A stretch of 64,000 bases of DNA from Arthrobacter globiformis (lineage in GTDB: Bacteria; Actinomycetota; Actinomycetes; Actinomycetales; Micrococcaceae), in contig NZ_QLNP01000098.1 in NCBI RefSeq assembly GCF_003261175.1, positions 186,001-250,000 of the forward strand, written 5' to 3'. Below the pieces are notes generated by a model. The model was given only the letters and a program-made list of their open reading frames with translations, was not told where the DNA came from and did no database searches. The translations under genes and the position numbers were made by a program. This document shows, in pieces, positions 32,710 through 40,822 of this stretch (position 1 is its first letter; each line of letters starts with the position of its first letter).

Positions 32710-34809
32710 ATGCCCGAAAATCACGACGACGCCCAGAACATCAACGCCACTGAGACGGCAACCGCCGAAACCGCCAACGTTGAATTCACCGAGGCTGCTG
32801 TCCCCGCAGCCGAGCCCGCCGAAGCCGCAGCCCCTGCCGCTGAGGCCCCTGCTGCCAAAGTCGATGAAAACGATGAAGAAGGCGTGAAGTTCGCCGATCT
32901 CGGCATCGACGGCCGCGTGCTGGCCGCCCTGCAGGACGTCGGCTACGAAAAGCCTTCCCCGATCCAGGCAGCAACCATCCCGCTGCTGCTTGAAGGCCGC
33001 GACGTCGTGGGCCTCGCCCAGACCGGCACCGGTAAGACTGCAGCATTCGCAGTACCGGCACTGTCCCGCCTGGCCGAGCTCCACGACCTCAACGGCCCGT
33101 CCCGCAAGACGCAGGCCCTGGTTCTCGCCCCGACCCGCGAGCTCGCGCTCCAGGTTGCCGAGGCCTTCACCTCGTACGCCAAGCACATCGATGACTTCAC
33201 CGTCCTCCCCGTCTACGGCGGCTCCGCCTACGGCCCCCAGCTCGCCGGCCTTCGCCGCGGCGCCCAGGTTGTCGTTGGTACTCCCGGCCGAGTGATCGAC
33301 CACATCGCCAAGGGCTCCCTGGACCTGTCCGAGCTCCAGTACCTGGTGCTGGACGAGGCCGACGAAATGCTCCGCATGGGCTTCGCCGAAGACGTCGAGC
33401 AGATCTTCCAGCAGACCCCGTCGGACCGCCAGGTGGCACTGTTCTCCGCCACCATGCCGAGCCAGATCCGCCGGATGTCCAAGCAGTACCTGAACAACCC
33501 GGCCGAGGTCCAGGTCAAGTCCAAGACCACCACCGGCGCCAACACCCGCCAGCGCTACCTGCAGGTCATGGGCCCGCACAAGCTCGATGCCATGACCCGC
33601 ATCCTCGAGGTCGAAGAGTTCGACGGCGTCATCGCGTTCGTCCGCACCAAGATGGCCACCGAGGACCTCGCCGACAAGCTGCGCGCCCGCGGCTTCCAGG
33701 CTGCCGCCATCAACGGCGACATCCCGCAGCAGCAGCGCGAACGTACCGTCGACGCGCTCAAGGAAGGCCGCATCGACATCCTGGTTGCCACCGACGTCGC
33801 CGCCCGCGGTCTTGACGTCGAGCGCATCAGCCACGTGGTCAACTACGACATCCCGCACGATACCGAGTCATACGTGCACCGTATCGGCCGCACCGGCCGT
33901 GCCGGCCGGTCCGGCGACGCGATCCTGTTCATGACTCCGCGCGAGAAGTACCTGCTGCGTTCCATTGAGAAGGCCACGCGCCAGCCCGTGGAGCAGATGC
34001 ACCTGCCAACCGCCGAAACCGTCAACACCCTGCGCCTGGGCAAGTTCGCCGACAAGATCACCGAGACGCTCGAGTCCGAAGACGTGGCGGCATTCCGTGA
34101 CCTGATCGCGTCCTACGAGGAAGAGCACAACGTGCCGGCAGCAGAAATCGCTGCGGCACTGGCCGTGATGGCCCAGGGCGGCCAGCCGCTGCTGGTCAAG
34201 GAACTGCCTGCTGCTCCGGAGTACCAGAAGCGCGAACGGTCCAAGGACGGCTTCGGCTCCCGCGGCCCGACCCGTGCGCTCACGGAGGGCAACGCCACCT
34301 ACCGGATCGCCGTCGGACGCCGCCAGCGCGTCATGCCGGGTTCCATCGTGGGCGCCATCGCCAACGAAGGCGGCATCTCGTCGTCGCAGATCGGCGGCAT
34401 CGACATCCGCTCCGACCACTCGCTGGTGGAGCTGCCGGCAGACCTGAGCCCCGATCAGCTGAAGGCCCTGTCCCGCACGCGGATCGGCGGCGAGCTGATC
34501 CACCTCGAGCTGGACTCCGGCCGCAAGCCTTCCGGTGACCGCGGCGGCTACCAGGGCAACCGTGGCGGCGACCGCGGCGGCAACTTCAAGGGCGGCGGCG
34601 GTTTCAAGAAGGAATTCCGCAAGAACGACGGCGAGCGTTCCTCCGCGGACCGCGGCGGCCGTTCGTACAGCGAGCGTTCCGAACGTTCCTTCGGTGAGCG
34701 CGGCCAGTCGAGCGACTCCCGCTTCGGCGGCCACGGCGACGGCTCGCGCAAGCCGCGCCATGGCAACGAGGGCGGCCACCGCGACTTCAACCGCAAGGGC
34801 AAGTGGTAG
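32710..34809 (+). CDS. deaD: DEAD-box RNA helicase (DeaD/CsdA-like)
   Basis: A 699-residue RNA helicase for ribosome assembly and mRNA decay, often cold-induced. An acidic Ala/Glu-rich N-terminus (1-58) precedes the Q motif, AQTGTGKT (103-110), PTREL (141-145), DEAD (215-218), SAT (246-248) and the second RecA domain with TDVAARGLD and HRIGRTGR. A DbpA-like RNA-binding domain follows (about 528-600, GRRQRVMPGSIVGAIANEGG), then an Arg/Gly/Ser-rich tail (about 605-699) with GGDRGG-type repeats. The ATG at 32710 has GAGGAA 13-18 nt upstream; an in-frame ATG at 32689 is the alternative. Confidence 0.95.
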   Translation: MPENHDDAQNINATETATAETANVEFTEAAVPAAEPAEAAAPAAEAPAAKVDENDEEGVKFADLGIDGRVLAALQDVGYEKPSPIQAATIPLLLEGRDVVGLAQTGTGKTAAFAVPALSRLAELHDLNGPSRKTQALVLAPTRELALQVAEAFTSYAKHIDDFTVLPVYGGSAYGPQLAGLRRGAQVVVGTPGRVIDHIAKGSLDLSELQYLVLDEADEMLRMGFAEDVEQIFQQTPSDRQVALFSATMPSQIRRMSKQYLNNPAEVQVKSKTTTGANTRQRYLQVMGPHKLDAMTRILEVEEFDGVIAFVRTKMATEDLADKLRARGFQAAAINGDIPQQQRERTVDALKEGRIDILVATDVAARGLDVERISHVVNYDIPHDTESYVHRIGRTGRAGRSGDAILFMTPREKYLLRSIEKATRQPVEQMHLPTAETVNTLRLGKFADKITETLESEDVAAFRDLIASYEEEHNVPAAEIAAALAVMAQGGQPLLVKELPAAPEYQKRERSKDGFGSRGPTRALTEGNATYRIAVGRRQRVMPGSIVGAIANEGGISSSQIGGIDIRSDHSLVELPADLSPDQLKALSRTRIGGELIHLELDSGRKPSGDRGGYQGNRGGDRGGNFKGGGGFKKEFRKNDGERSSADRGGRSYSERSERSFGERGQSSDSRFGGHGDGSRKPRHGNEGGHRDFNRKGKW

Positions 34810-34864
34810 TCACCTCATCGGGATAATTTCCGCGATGATGACGCTGCGGTGAATTCCGCATCCG

Positions 34865-34904
34865 AATAGAAACAGGCCGGCTGATCAGCCGGCCTGTTTC
34901 TATT
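34865..34904. terminator. Bidirectional intrinsic terminator after the helicase gene
   Basis: A 40-nt perfect palindrome (arms of 20 bp centred on TGATCA) ends in TATT on both strands. It lies 55 bp after the helicase stop. Confidence 0.9.
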
Positions 34905-34993
34905 TAAGGCTGTTCTTCCGGCGGCGTGTTTCCTTCATCACATCCGCGTCCGGAAAAGTCCCGGTGAGGCATCCGGAGGTGGCCTGCAGCCCG

Positions 34994-35021
34994 CCCGGAG
35001 CCTGTAATTCCGGGCTTTTTT
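34994..35021 (+). terminator. Orphan intrinsic terminator upstream of tRNA-Thr
   Basis: CCCGGA and TCCGGG close a 9-nt loop and are followed by C and six T residues. It lies after the helicase terminator and before the tRNA-Thr promoter, with no gene of its own. Either it backs up helicase termination or it ends a short transcript made from about 34905-35020. Confidence 0.7.
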
Positions 35022-35050
35022 GGCCTCGGGGACCCCGTTCGGCAGCCGAT

Positions 35051-35079
35051 TTGTTGAGTGCGAAATCTTCGGGTAGAGT
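35051..35079 (+). promoter_or_regulatory. Promoter of the tRNA-Thr/tRNA-Met unit
   Basis: TTGTTG (-35, 35051-35056), a 17-bp spacer and TAGAGT (-10, 35074-35079) lie 11 bp before the mature tRNA-Thr 5' end, good sigma-70-type spacing. Confidence 0.7.
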
Positions 35080-35090
35080 ATTTACTCGTT

Positions 35091-35162
35091 GCCCCCCTAG
35101 CTCAGTGGTAGAGCGCGTTCTTGGTAAGAACGAGGTCACCGGATCGATTCCGGTGGGGGGCT
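35091..35162 (+). tRNA. tRNA-Thr (anticodon GGT)
   Basis: A 72-nt tRNA with acceptor GCCCCCC paired to GGGGGGC, anticodon GGT at 35123-35125 within TTGGTAA, a T-arm CACCGG/CCGGTG, and discriminator T. No CCA is encoded. Confidence 0.95.
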
Positions 35163-35164
35163 CT

Positions 35165-35221
35165 GAATGAGGGCCTGTGTCAAGGCGGTCTTGACCGGCT
35201 TGACACGGGTTTTTCTCATTC
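35165..35221 (+). terminator. Hairpin between tRNA-Thr and tRNA-Met
   Basis: Nested stems GAATGAG/CTCATTC (outer) and CCTGTGTCAAG/CTTGACACGGG (inner, 35174-35184 with 35199-35209), followed by GTTTTTC. It could terminate tRNA-Thr or serve as a processing hairpin. Confidence 0.75.
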
Positions 35222-35223
35222 AT

Positions 35224-35297
35224 GGCGGTGTAGCTCAGTTGGTTAGAGCGCACGACTCATAATCGTGAGGTCGGGAGATCGAGCCTCCCCACCGCTA
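35224..35297 (+). tRNA. tRNA-Met (anticodon CAT, elongator type)
   Basis: A 74-nt tRNA with anticodon CAT at 35258-35260 in CTCATAA, acceptor GGCGGTG paired to CACCGCT (terminal G-U), and T-arm GGGAG/CTCCC. It matches actinobacterial elongator Met tRNAs. It lacks the C1-A72 mismatch and the three G-C anticodon-stem pairs of initiator tRNA. An Ile2 (lysidine) identity cannot be fully excluded by eye. Confidence 0.9.
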
Positions 35298-35305
35298 CAG
35301 AATCT

Positions 35306-35340
35306 GCAGGCCAGAGGCATTCAGCCCCTGGCCTGCTTTT
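35306..35340 (+). terminator. Intrinsic terminator after tRNA-Met
   Basis: GCAGGCCAG (35306-35314) and CTGGCCTGC (35328-35336) form the stem, with two more G-C pairs inside and a TTTTG tail. Confidence 0.85.
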
Positions 35341-35366
35341 GTTTTAAACAGCACCGGCCCACGAAA

Positions 35367-35416
35367 AAGCCCCGCACCGCCGTTCTGATCTGCTCAGGTT
35401 GGGCGGTGCGGGGCTT
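35367..35416 (-). terminator. Intrinsic terminator of the HNH nuclease gene
   Basis: A perfect 15-bp stem (35367-35381 with 35402-35416) lies 27 bp beyond the stop; read on the minus strand it is followed by a T-run. Confidence 0.88.
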
Positions 35417-35442
35417 CTCGGCTGCGGGGCTCCCGCGCCGGC

Positions 35443-36204
35443 CTAAGCCTTCGTGACGCTGATGCGCACGTTCGGGCAGGAGTCGGCGTAGCGGATCAGG
35501 GCTGCCTTCTCGGCGCTGTCCACCCGCAGGCCCCAGCGGATCTTCACCGCGATCCAGTTGCCGACGTACTCGCAGCGGTTGGCCGGCGGCATCCAGGCCT
35601 CAGGCCCCTTCGCCTGCTTGGCGGAGTTCAGCGCCGCCGTCTGCGCGTTCAGGGACCGTCCGTCGCCGAGGTCGTTGTAGAACGCCACCCGGCGAGCCTG
35701 CGACCAGTAGCGGGCACCTGAGCCCCACGCCTCGTGGACGGGAACGGTGTGGTCGATCTCCACGGCCGACGCCGAATAGTGCGTCCGGTTGTCCCACCTG
35801 GTGACCCAGCGGGCCGTGCGCACGGTGCAGCGGCGCGCAGTGGTGTACGTTGCGCCGGCTTTTGCCTCCTGCAGCAGGACCTCCGCCCGGGTGTTCTGGC
35901 AGTCACGGTTGGTGTCCAGCCAGGTGCCGAAGTAGCGGGTCCGGTCGTAGCCGGCGTTGTTCTCCGCGGCCACCGCGAGGGCGCGGGCGGCGGTGCGCAG
36001 CGGCGCGGAATAGTAGGTGGCAGCCTCGGCGGGGACTGCGAGTCCGGTGAGCAGCAGGCCGGCGGCCACGGCGGCGGCTGAGAGCGACCGGACCCAAAGG
36101 CCGGACGTGATGGACGCAGTGACGGCAACCGCCCGGCGTCGGGCCTGTTTGAACGGGCCAGCGGGCTTGGACGGTCGTGTGTGATTGAACGTGCCTAGCG
36201 GCAT
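35443..36204 (-). CDS. Secreted HNH family nuclease (DUF1524-like)
   Basis: A 253-residue exported protein. A long basic N-terminus precedes the signal-peptide core (LSAAAVAAGLLLTGLAVPAEAA, about 41-62). The mature part has DRTRYFGTWLDTNRDCQNTRAEVL, the nuclease centre VEIDHTVPVHEAW (D-H pair), DLGDGRSLNAQTAALNSAKQAKGPEAWMPP, and CEYVGNWIAVKIRW. This is the pattern of extracellular nucleases of actinobacteria. It would degrade DNA outside the cell for nutrition or competition. Four Cys in the mature part may form disulfides. The ATG at 36204 has GGGGGAA upstream. Confidence 0.9.
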   Translation of the reverse strand: MPLGTFNHTRPSKPAGPFKQARRRAVAVTASITSGLWVRSLSAAAVAAGLLLTGLAVPAEAATYYSAPLRTAARALAVAAENNAGYDRTRYFGTWLDTNRDCQNTRAEVLLQEAKAGATYTTARRCTVRTARWVTRWDNRTHYSASAVEIDHTVPVHEAWGSGARYWSQARRVAFYNDLGDGRSLNAQTAALNSAKQAKGPEAWMPPANRCEYVGNWIAVKIRWGLRVDSAEKAALIRYADSCPNVRISVTKA

Positions 36205-36242
36205 GATTCCCCCATGATGAATCCTGGAACGGTACGAATTGC

Positions 36243-36254
36243 TTGATGCATCAA
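36243..36254. promoter_or_regulatory. Perfect 12-bp palindrome upstream of the HNH gene
   Basis: TTGATGCATCAA lies 38 bp upstream of the HNH nuclease start in the divergent region. MarR- and other winged-helix regulators bind similar half-sites, but no regulator gene is adjacent, so binding is conjectural. Confidence 0.4.
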
Positions 36255-36432
36255 CCAGCATGTCAGCCGGATGCGGGAGAATCGGATCCTTGATCAGGTC
36301 TTGACGCAATCCTGTGGCAACGCTGCGACTGCCGCCAAAATCAGCGCAACCGTTGTCTTTCGGGCGGCATGAACCTAAGGTCGGACTGCTGCAGGAGGCA
36401 CACAAGCAGGCAGGCGGACAAGAGGAGCCGGC

Positions 36433-37005
36433 ATGGCCAGACTGATCTACTCCGGGCTCATGTCCGTTGACGGGTACATCGCGGACCGGGACGGCAACTT
36501 CGACTGGGCCGAGCCTGACGCCGAGGTGCATTCCTTCGTCAACGAGCAGATGCGGCCGGCTGGAACCCACCTGCTCGGCCGCCGGATGTACGAGGTGATG
36601 GCCGCCTGGGAGCATCCGGAGGACTTCGGCGAGCTCGCCGACCTGCCCGCTCACATCCGCGACTTCGCCGAGCTCTGGAAGGCAGCGGACAAGGTGGTCT
36701 TCTCCCGGACCCTGCAGGACGTGACCACCGCCCGGACCAGGATCGAGCGGGATTTCAGCGCCGGCGCCGTCGGACGGCTCAAGGCAGAGGCCAGCCGGGA
36801 CCTGGCGGTGGGCGGCGCGGAGCTCGCCGCGGCCGCCATCCGGGCCGGGCTGGTGGACGAGTTCCAGATGTTCCTCTCGCCCGTGGCGGTGGGAGGCGGC
36901 AAGCGCTTCCTCCCGGACGACGTCCGCCTCCGGCTTGAGCTGCTCGGGGAGCGGCGGTTTGGCAACGGCACGGTGTTCCTCCGTTACGCCAACCGGACGG
37001 AATGA
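36433..37005 (+). CDS. Dihydrofolate reductase family (RibD C-terminal domain) protein
   Basis: A 190-residue protein with the RibD_C/DHFR fold: YSGLMSVDGYIADRDGNFDWAEPD at the N-terminus, DKVVFSRTLQDV in the middle, and DLAVGGAELAAAAIRAGLVDEFQMFLSPVAVGGGKRFLP near the NADPH site. It is not the true folA, which is at 58742. Its substrate is unknown. An AGAGGAG-type ribosome-binding site precedes the ATG. Confidence 0.88.
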   Translation: MARLIYSGLMSVDGYIADRDGNFDWAEPDAEVHSFVNEQMRPAGTHLLGRRMYEVMAAWEHPEDFGELADLPAHIRDFAELWKAADKVVFSRTLQDVTTARTRIERDFSAGAVGRLKAEASRDLAVGGAELAAAAIRAGLVDEFQMFLSPVAVGGGKRFLPDDVRLRLELLGERRFGNGTVFLRYANRTE

Positions 37006-37080
37006 CCTGGTGGACGCAGAGGGGCGGGCTGATGACCTGCGGCGGGCGCCTGCGGCCCGGAGGTGGGACACAATGGGGAC

Positions 37081-37740
37081 ATGACCCGCATCGCAATCAT
37101 CGGCGGCCACGGCAAGGTGGCCCTGCAACTGTCCGCCCTCCTCACCGAACAGGGGCACAGCGTCACGTCCTTCATCCGCAATCCGGACCATGCGGCCGAC
37201 GTCGCCGCCACCGGTGCATCGCCGTCGGTCCTTGACGTTGAAAACTCGACGACGGCGGACATCGCCGCCGCGCTCCGGGACCACGACGCCGTGGTCTGGT
37301 CAGCCGGCGCCGGGGGAGGGGACCCGGCCCGCACCTACGCGGTAGACCGGGACGCTGCCATCCGTTCCATGGACGCGGCCGCGGAGGCCGGCGTCGGGCG
37401 CTACGTGATGGTGTCCTACTTTGGCGCAGGCCCGGACCACGGGGTGCCTGAGGGGCACAGCTTCCACGCGTACGCCGCGGCCAAGGCCGCCGCCGACGAG
37501 TACCTCCGCAGCACCAACCTCGAATGGACCATCCTGGGGCCGGGCTCCCTGACCGAGGGGCCGGGGAACGGGCTGATCGACGTGAACCCCGAGGACGCCG
37601 GCACCGGCACGCACACCTCGCGTGCCAACGTGGCCATCGTTGCCGCCGCGGTGCTGGACCGGCCCGGAAGCGCCGGCAAGACCATCGAATTCCGAGACGG
37701 CACCGAGCCGGTCGCGGCCGCGCTGGACGCCCTGCAGTAG
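37081..37740 (+). CDS. NAD(P)-binding atypical SDR (NmrA/YwnB-like)
   Basis: A 219-residue Rossmann protein. The dinucleotide motif is IAIIGGHGKVALQL (GGxGxxA type), with VVWSAGAGGGDP and the YVMVSYFGAG-to-YAAAKAAADEYL stretch carrying Tyr and Lys. Such proteins act as small reductases or redox sensors. The ATG at 37081 follows a G-rich stretch and is 75 bp after the DHFR-like gene, so the two may be co-transcribed. Confidence 0.86.
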   Translation: MTRIAIIGGHGKVALQLSALLTEQGHSVTSFIRNPDHAADVAATGASPSVLDVENSTTADIAAALRDHDAVVWSAGAGGGDPARTYAVDRDAAIRSMDAAAEAGVGRYVMVSYFGAGPDHGVPEGHSFHAYAAAKAAADEYLRSTNLEWTILGPGSLTEGPGNGLIDVNPEDAGTGTHTSRANVAIVAAAVLDRPGSAGKTIEFRDGTEPVAAALDALQ

Positions 37741-37866
37741 CCCTGCGGCAGCCCGGCGGGGAGCAGCGCCGCCGGCGAGGCCGCGCCCCCGGGTGTTCCC
37801 GGTAGGGTTGAAAGGCACGGCCGCCCTTGGTCCAGAGGCGCGGCGCACTCCGGGGAAAGTGGGCAC

Positions 37867-39438
37867 ATGGACCAGCTGGCACTCATCATCGGGCTCCTGC
37901 TCGCCACTGTGGTGGCCGTAGGCCTCGGGGACCGGCTGCGGCTGCCCTATCCGGTCCTGATGCTGCTGCTGGCCGTTGCGCTGACATTCATCCCGGGCTT
38001 CCCGGACATCGAGATCCCGCCGGAGCTGATCCTGCCCATCTTCCTGCCGCCGCTGCTGTTCGCCACGGCCCAGCGGAGCTCCTGGGCCGTCTTCCGGGTC
38101 CGGTGGCGCACACTCATCATGCTCGCCGTGGCCCTGGTGGTCATCTCCACCGCGGTGGTCGCCGGCGTCGCCTGGCTTATGATTCCCGGGATCGGCATCC
38201 CCGCCGCCATCGCGCTCGGAGCCATGGTGGCCCCGCCTGACCCTGTCGCGGTGGAGTCCGTTGCCGGCCGCGTGCATATGCCCCGGCGGTTAATCACGGT
38301 GCTGCAGAGCGAAGGGCTATTCAACGACGCCGCCGCCATCGTCATCTTCCAAGCCGCTGTTGCCGCCGCCGTCGGCGGCACACGGATAGGGCCCGACGTC
38401 GTCCTCAAGTTCGTCGTGGGAGCGGCGCTTGCCGTCGTGGTCGGCATCGCCATGGGCTGGCTGACGTCGCTGATCACGCGGCTCGTGGCCTCCATGGTGG
38501 CCCGCAGCGCCGTGACCCTGGTGGTGCCCTTTGCCGCCTACATCCTGGCCGAGGAATTCCACGCCTCCGGCGTCATCGCCGTTGTGGTCACCGCCTTGGA
38601 GATGCAGCGGCACACCCGCCCGCAGGACGCCGCGGAGCGGGTGACCCGGACGGCCTTCTGGGACGTGGTGGAGCTCTTGGTGACGGGTCTTGCCTTCGGG
38701 CTCGTGGGGCTCGAGATCCAGGACGTGATCCATGCGGAGGGCGCGGCAATCTTCGGCATGGTGGGAACCGCCGTCGTGGTCTGCGTCCTGGTGTTCGCTG
38801 TACGGTTCGGCTGGCTGGGGCTGCTGGCCCTCTCCGCCCGCAGACGGAAGAACCTGCTGCAGCCGACCTCCGCGAAGGAGGTCCTGATCCTCACATGGTG
38901 CGGCATGCGCGGCCTCGCCACCCTCGCCCTTGCGCTGGCACTGCCGCTGACGCTCGCGGACGGCACGCCGTTCCCGGCCCGGGACGAACTGCTGGTCATC
39001 GCCTGTGCGGTGCTGCTGGCCACGCTGGTCCTGCCGGGTCTGACCCTGCCGTGGCTGATGAAGGTCCTGAATGCGTCCCAGGACGGAACCGAGGAGCGCG
39101 ACGCCGCGCGGCTCCTGGCCCGCCGTGCGCAGGCAGCCGCCGTCGCTGCGCTGAAGGACAACGAGCTCATGAAGGAGCTGCCACCGGAGAAGGTGGCGCT
39201 GGTGAAGGAGAAGATGACCCGGCTCCATGCCGAACTGCTGGACGGCAGCCTCCGCAACGAGAGCCTGGCCGAGAAGCGTGAGCGGGGCAGGGAGCTGGCC
39301 ATCACGGTCCAGACCATCGCGCTGGACGCTGCACGGCAGGAAGTCGTCGCGGCCCGCAGTGAACCGGACATGGACCCCGAGGTGGCCGACAGGGTGCTGC
39401 GCCAGCTCGACCTGCGGACCATGATCATGCCGGAGTAG
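37867..39438 (+). CDS. Na+/H+ antiporter, CPA1 family
   Basis: A 523-residue antiporter. About 12 helices span residues 1-400, with the ion-binding APPDPVAVE and SEGLFNDAAAIV segments and the helix with CGMRGLATLALALALPL. The cytoplasmic C-terminus (about 405-523) is charged and helical. It exports Na+ (or K+) for protons. GGGGAAAG precedes the ATG. The stop codon lies inside a 17-bp tandem duplication. Confidence 0.92.
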   Translation: MDQLALIIGLLLATVVAVGLGDRLRLPYPVLMLLLAVALTFIPGFPDIEIPPELILPIFLPPLLFATAQRSSWAVFRVRWRTLIMLAVALVVISTAVVAGVAWLMIPGIGIPAAIALGAMVAPPDPVAVESVAGRVHMPRRLITVLQSEGLFNDAAAIVIFQAAVAAAVGGTRIGPDVVLKFVVGAALAVVVGIAMGWLTSLITRLVASMVARSAVTLVVPFAAYILAEEFHASGVIAVVVTALEMQRHTRPQDAAERVTRTAFWDVVELLVTGLAFGLVGLEIQDVIHAEGAAIFGMVGTAVVVCVLVFAVRFGWLGLLALSARRRKNLLQPTSAKEVLILTWCGMRGLATLALALALPLTLADGTPFPARDELLVIACAVLLATLVLPGLTLPWLMKVLNASQDGTEERDAARLLARRAQAAAVAALKDNELMKELPPEKVALVKEKMTRLHAELLDGSLRNESLAEKRERGRELAITVQTIALDAARQEVVAARSEPDMDPEVADRVLRQLDLRTMIMPE

Positions 39439-39467
39439 TGATCATGCCGGAGTAGTGATCACGCCGG
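39422..39467 (+). repeat. 17-bp tandem duplication containing the antiporter stop codon
   Basis: TGATCATGCCGGAGTAG occurs at 39422-39438 and 39439-39455, followed by a 12-nt partial third copy with one change. The TAG ending the first copy is the stop codon. Confidence 0.92.
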
Positions 39468-39474
39468 TCCCGGG

Positions 39475-40677
39475 TCACGCCGGGAGGTTGAGCTCCAAAT
39501 CCAGGGTGTTCGTCTCGACGTAGTCCAGGGCACGCCGAACCGCGCCCACTGTCACGATCGAATCCCCCAGCGGCGAGACCGCCACCCGCGGCGGGGTGGC
39601 CGTGAACTCGGGCAACCGGGCGGCAATGGGCCCGAGCAGGACCCCCGCAGAGTTGGCCACGGCCCCGCCGATCACCACGAGTTCGGGGTTGATCATGGTG
39701 GCCACCGAGCCGATTACCCGGGCCATCCTGTCGGCCAGCCGGTCCAGGATTTTCAGAGCCTCCGAGTCGCCGGCGGCCGCGGCGGCAAAGACGTGCTCCG
39801 CCTCGGCCCCCGTGGCCGCATGGTCGCGAAGGGACGTCTTTGCGGTGCCCTTCAGCGACTCCGCGGCCCAAATCCGCGCCAGCGTCGCTATGCCGAACGT
39901 GTCGCCGACGCCCTCCACCAGGTCCAGGTACGCGAGTTCACCCGCGCCACCGCCGCTGCCATGGAGCAGGCGGCCGCCTTCGATGACGCCGGAACCGAAG
40001 CGCTCACTCGCCAGGATCACGACGACGTCGTCCACACCCGCCGCCGCGCCCCGCCACCGGTCGCCCAAGGCGGCCAGGTTGGCGTCGTTCTCCAGCAGCA
40101 CCGTCCATCCCCTGAGTTTGTACAGCGCGGACCCAAGGCCGACGTCGAACAGCCCCCAGAAGTGCTGGGACGCGAGGACGTTGCCTTTCCGGTCCACCGG
40201 GGCGGCGATGCCGGCGCTGACGGCCAGTACGGCGTCGGGGGAGGCCCCGACCCCGTTCAGCGCCATCATGGCGGCCCGGTCAATGACCGCGACCCGTTCC
40301 TCGGCGGAAATGTCCTCAATGTCAAACGGCTGGCTGGCCCGTCCCAGCGCCTTGCCGCGAAGATCGGACACCACCACCGTTGCCTTCGAGAAGCCCACAT
40401 CCATTCCAAGGACGAAGCCGGCCCGCTCGTTGAGTTCGAACCGCCGGGCAGGTCGCCCCTTCTGGTAGCCGCCGAAGGCGCGCTGGTTCTCCAGTTCGGT
40501 GATCCACCCGCGCTGCATGAGGTCTTCGCACACGGAGATGGCGGTGGCCCGGGTCAGGCCGGTTGCCTGGATGACTTCAGTGACTGTCACCGCACCCGAG
40601 GCGCGCATGAAGTCCAGGACTGCACCGGCGCTCACGCGCCGCAGCAGCTGGGGTGTGGCCGCCGTCATTTCGGACAT
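39475..40677 (-). CDS. ROK family transcriptional regulator
   Basis: A 400-residue ROK repressor. Winged helix at 10-80 (SAGAVLDFMRASGAVTVTEVIQATGLTRATAISVCEDL). The sugar-kinase-like domain has VLGMDVGFSKATVVV, ENDANLAALGDRW and GVIEGGRLLHGSGGGAGELA. The usual ROK zinc cysteine cluster is not evident. It should sense a sugar, or a product of the alpha-glucosidase, and repress the divergent sugar ABC operon. AAGGAGG precedes the ATG at 40677. An operator-like palindrome at 40720-40735 overlaps the divergent promoters. Confidence 0.92.
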   Translation of the reverse strand: MSEMTAATPQLLRRVSAGAVLDFMRASGAVTVTEVIQATGLTRATAISVCEDLMQRGWITELENQRAFGGYQKGRPARRFELNERAGFVLGMDVGFSKATVVVSDLRGKALGRASQPFDIEDISAEERVAVIDRAAMMALNGVGASPDAVLAVSAGIAAPVDRKGNVLASQHFWGLFDVGLGSALYKLRGWTVLLENDANLAALGDRWRGAAAGVDDVVVILASERFGSGVIEGGRLLHGSGGGAGELAYLDLVEGVGDTFGIATLARIWAAESLKGTAKTSLRDHAATGAEAEHVFAAAAAGDSEALKILDRLADRMARVIGSVATMINPELVVIGGAVANSAGVLLGPIAARLPEFTATPPRVAVSPLGDSIVTVGAVRRALDYVETNTLDLELNLPA

Positions 40678-40713
40678 GGTGTTGACCTCCTTGTGCTCTG
40701 CCCCACATAATAC

Positions 40714-40743
40714 TTGAGGAACTAAATTTAGATTCCATATAAA
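40714..40743 (+). promoter_or_regulatory. Promoter of sugar ABC operon with ROK-type operator in its spacer
   Basis: TTGAGG (-35, 40714-40719), an 18-bp spacer and TATAAA (-10, 40738-40743). The spacer contains the perfect palindrome CTAAATTTAG (40722-40731) within AACTAAATTTAGATT. This resembles A+T-rich ROK operators. On the minus strand TATTAT (40707-40712) could be the -10 of the ROK gene, so one bound repressor could control both directions. Confidence 0.65.
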
Positions 40744-40822
40744 TTCTCTTCGTGGGCCGGACGGCCACCGCCCACGGAAATTCCCTTCCAGCTTTTCCTC
40801 CGCCTTTTGCAAAGGAGCAACT

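Noticed and set aside
34900-35253. A 117-codon minus-strand frame over the tRNA-Thr region
   Set aside because: It is antisense to tRNA-Thr and two terminators, with no ribosome-binding site.
35091-35297. Integrated element at the tRNA-Thr/tRNA-Met pair
   Set aside because: No integrase, no attachment-site duplication of a tRNA 3' end and ordinary housekeeping genes on both sides.
35443-37284. A 613-codon minus-strand frame ending in the HNH nuclease
   Set aside because: The part upstream of 36204 is antisense to the DHFR-like gene; the signal peptide sets the real start.
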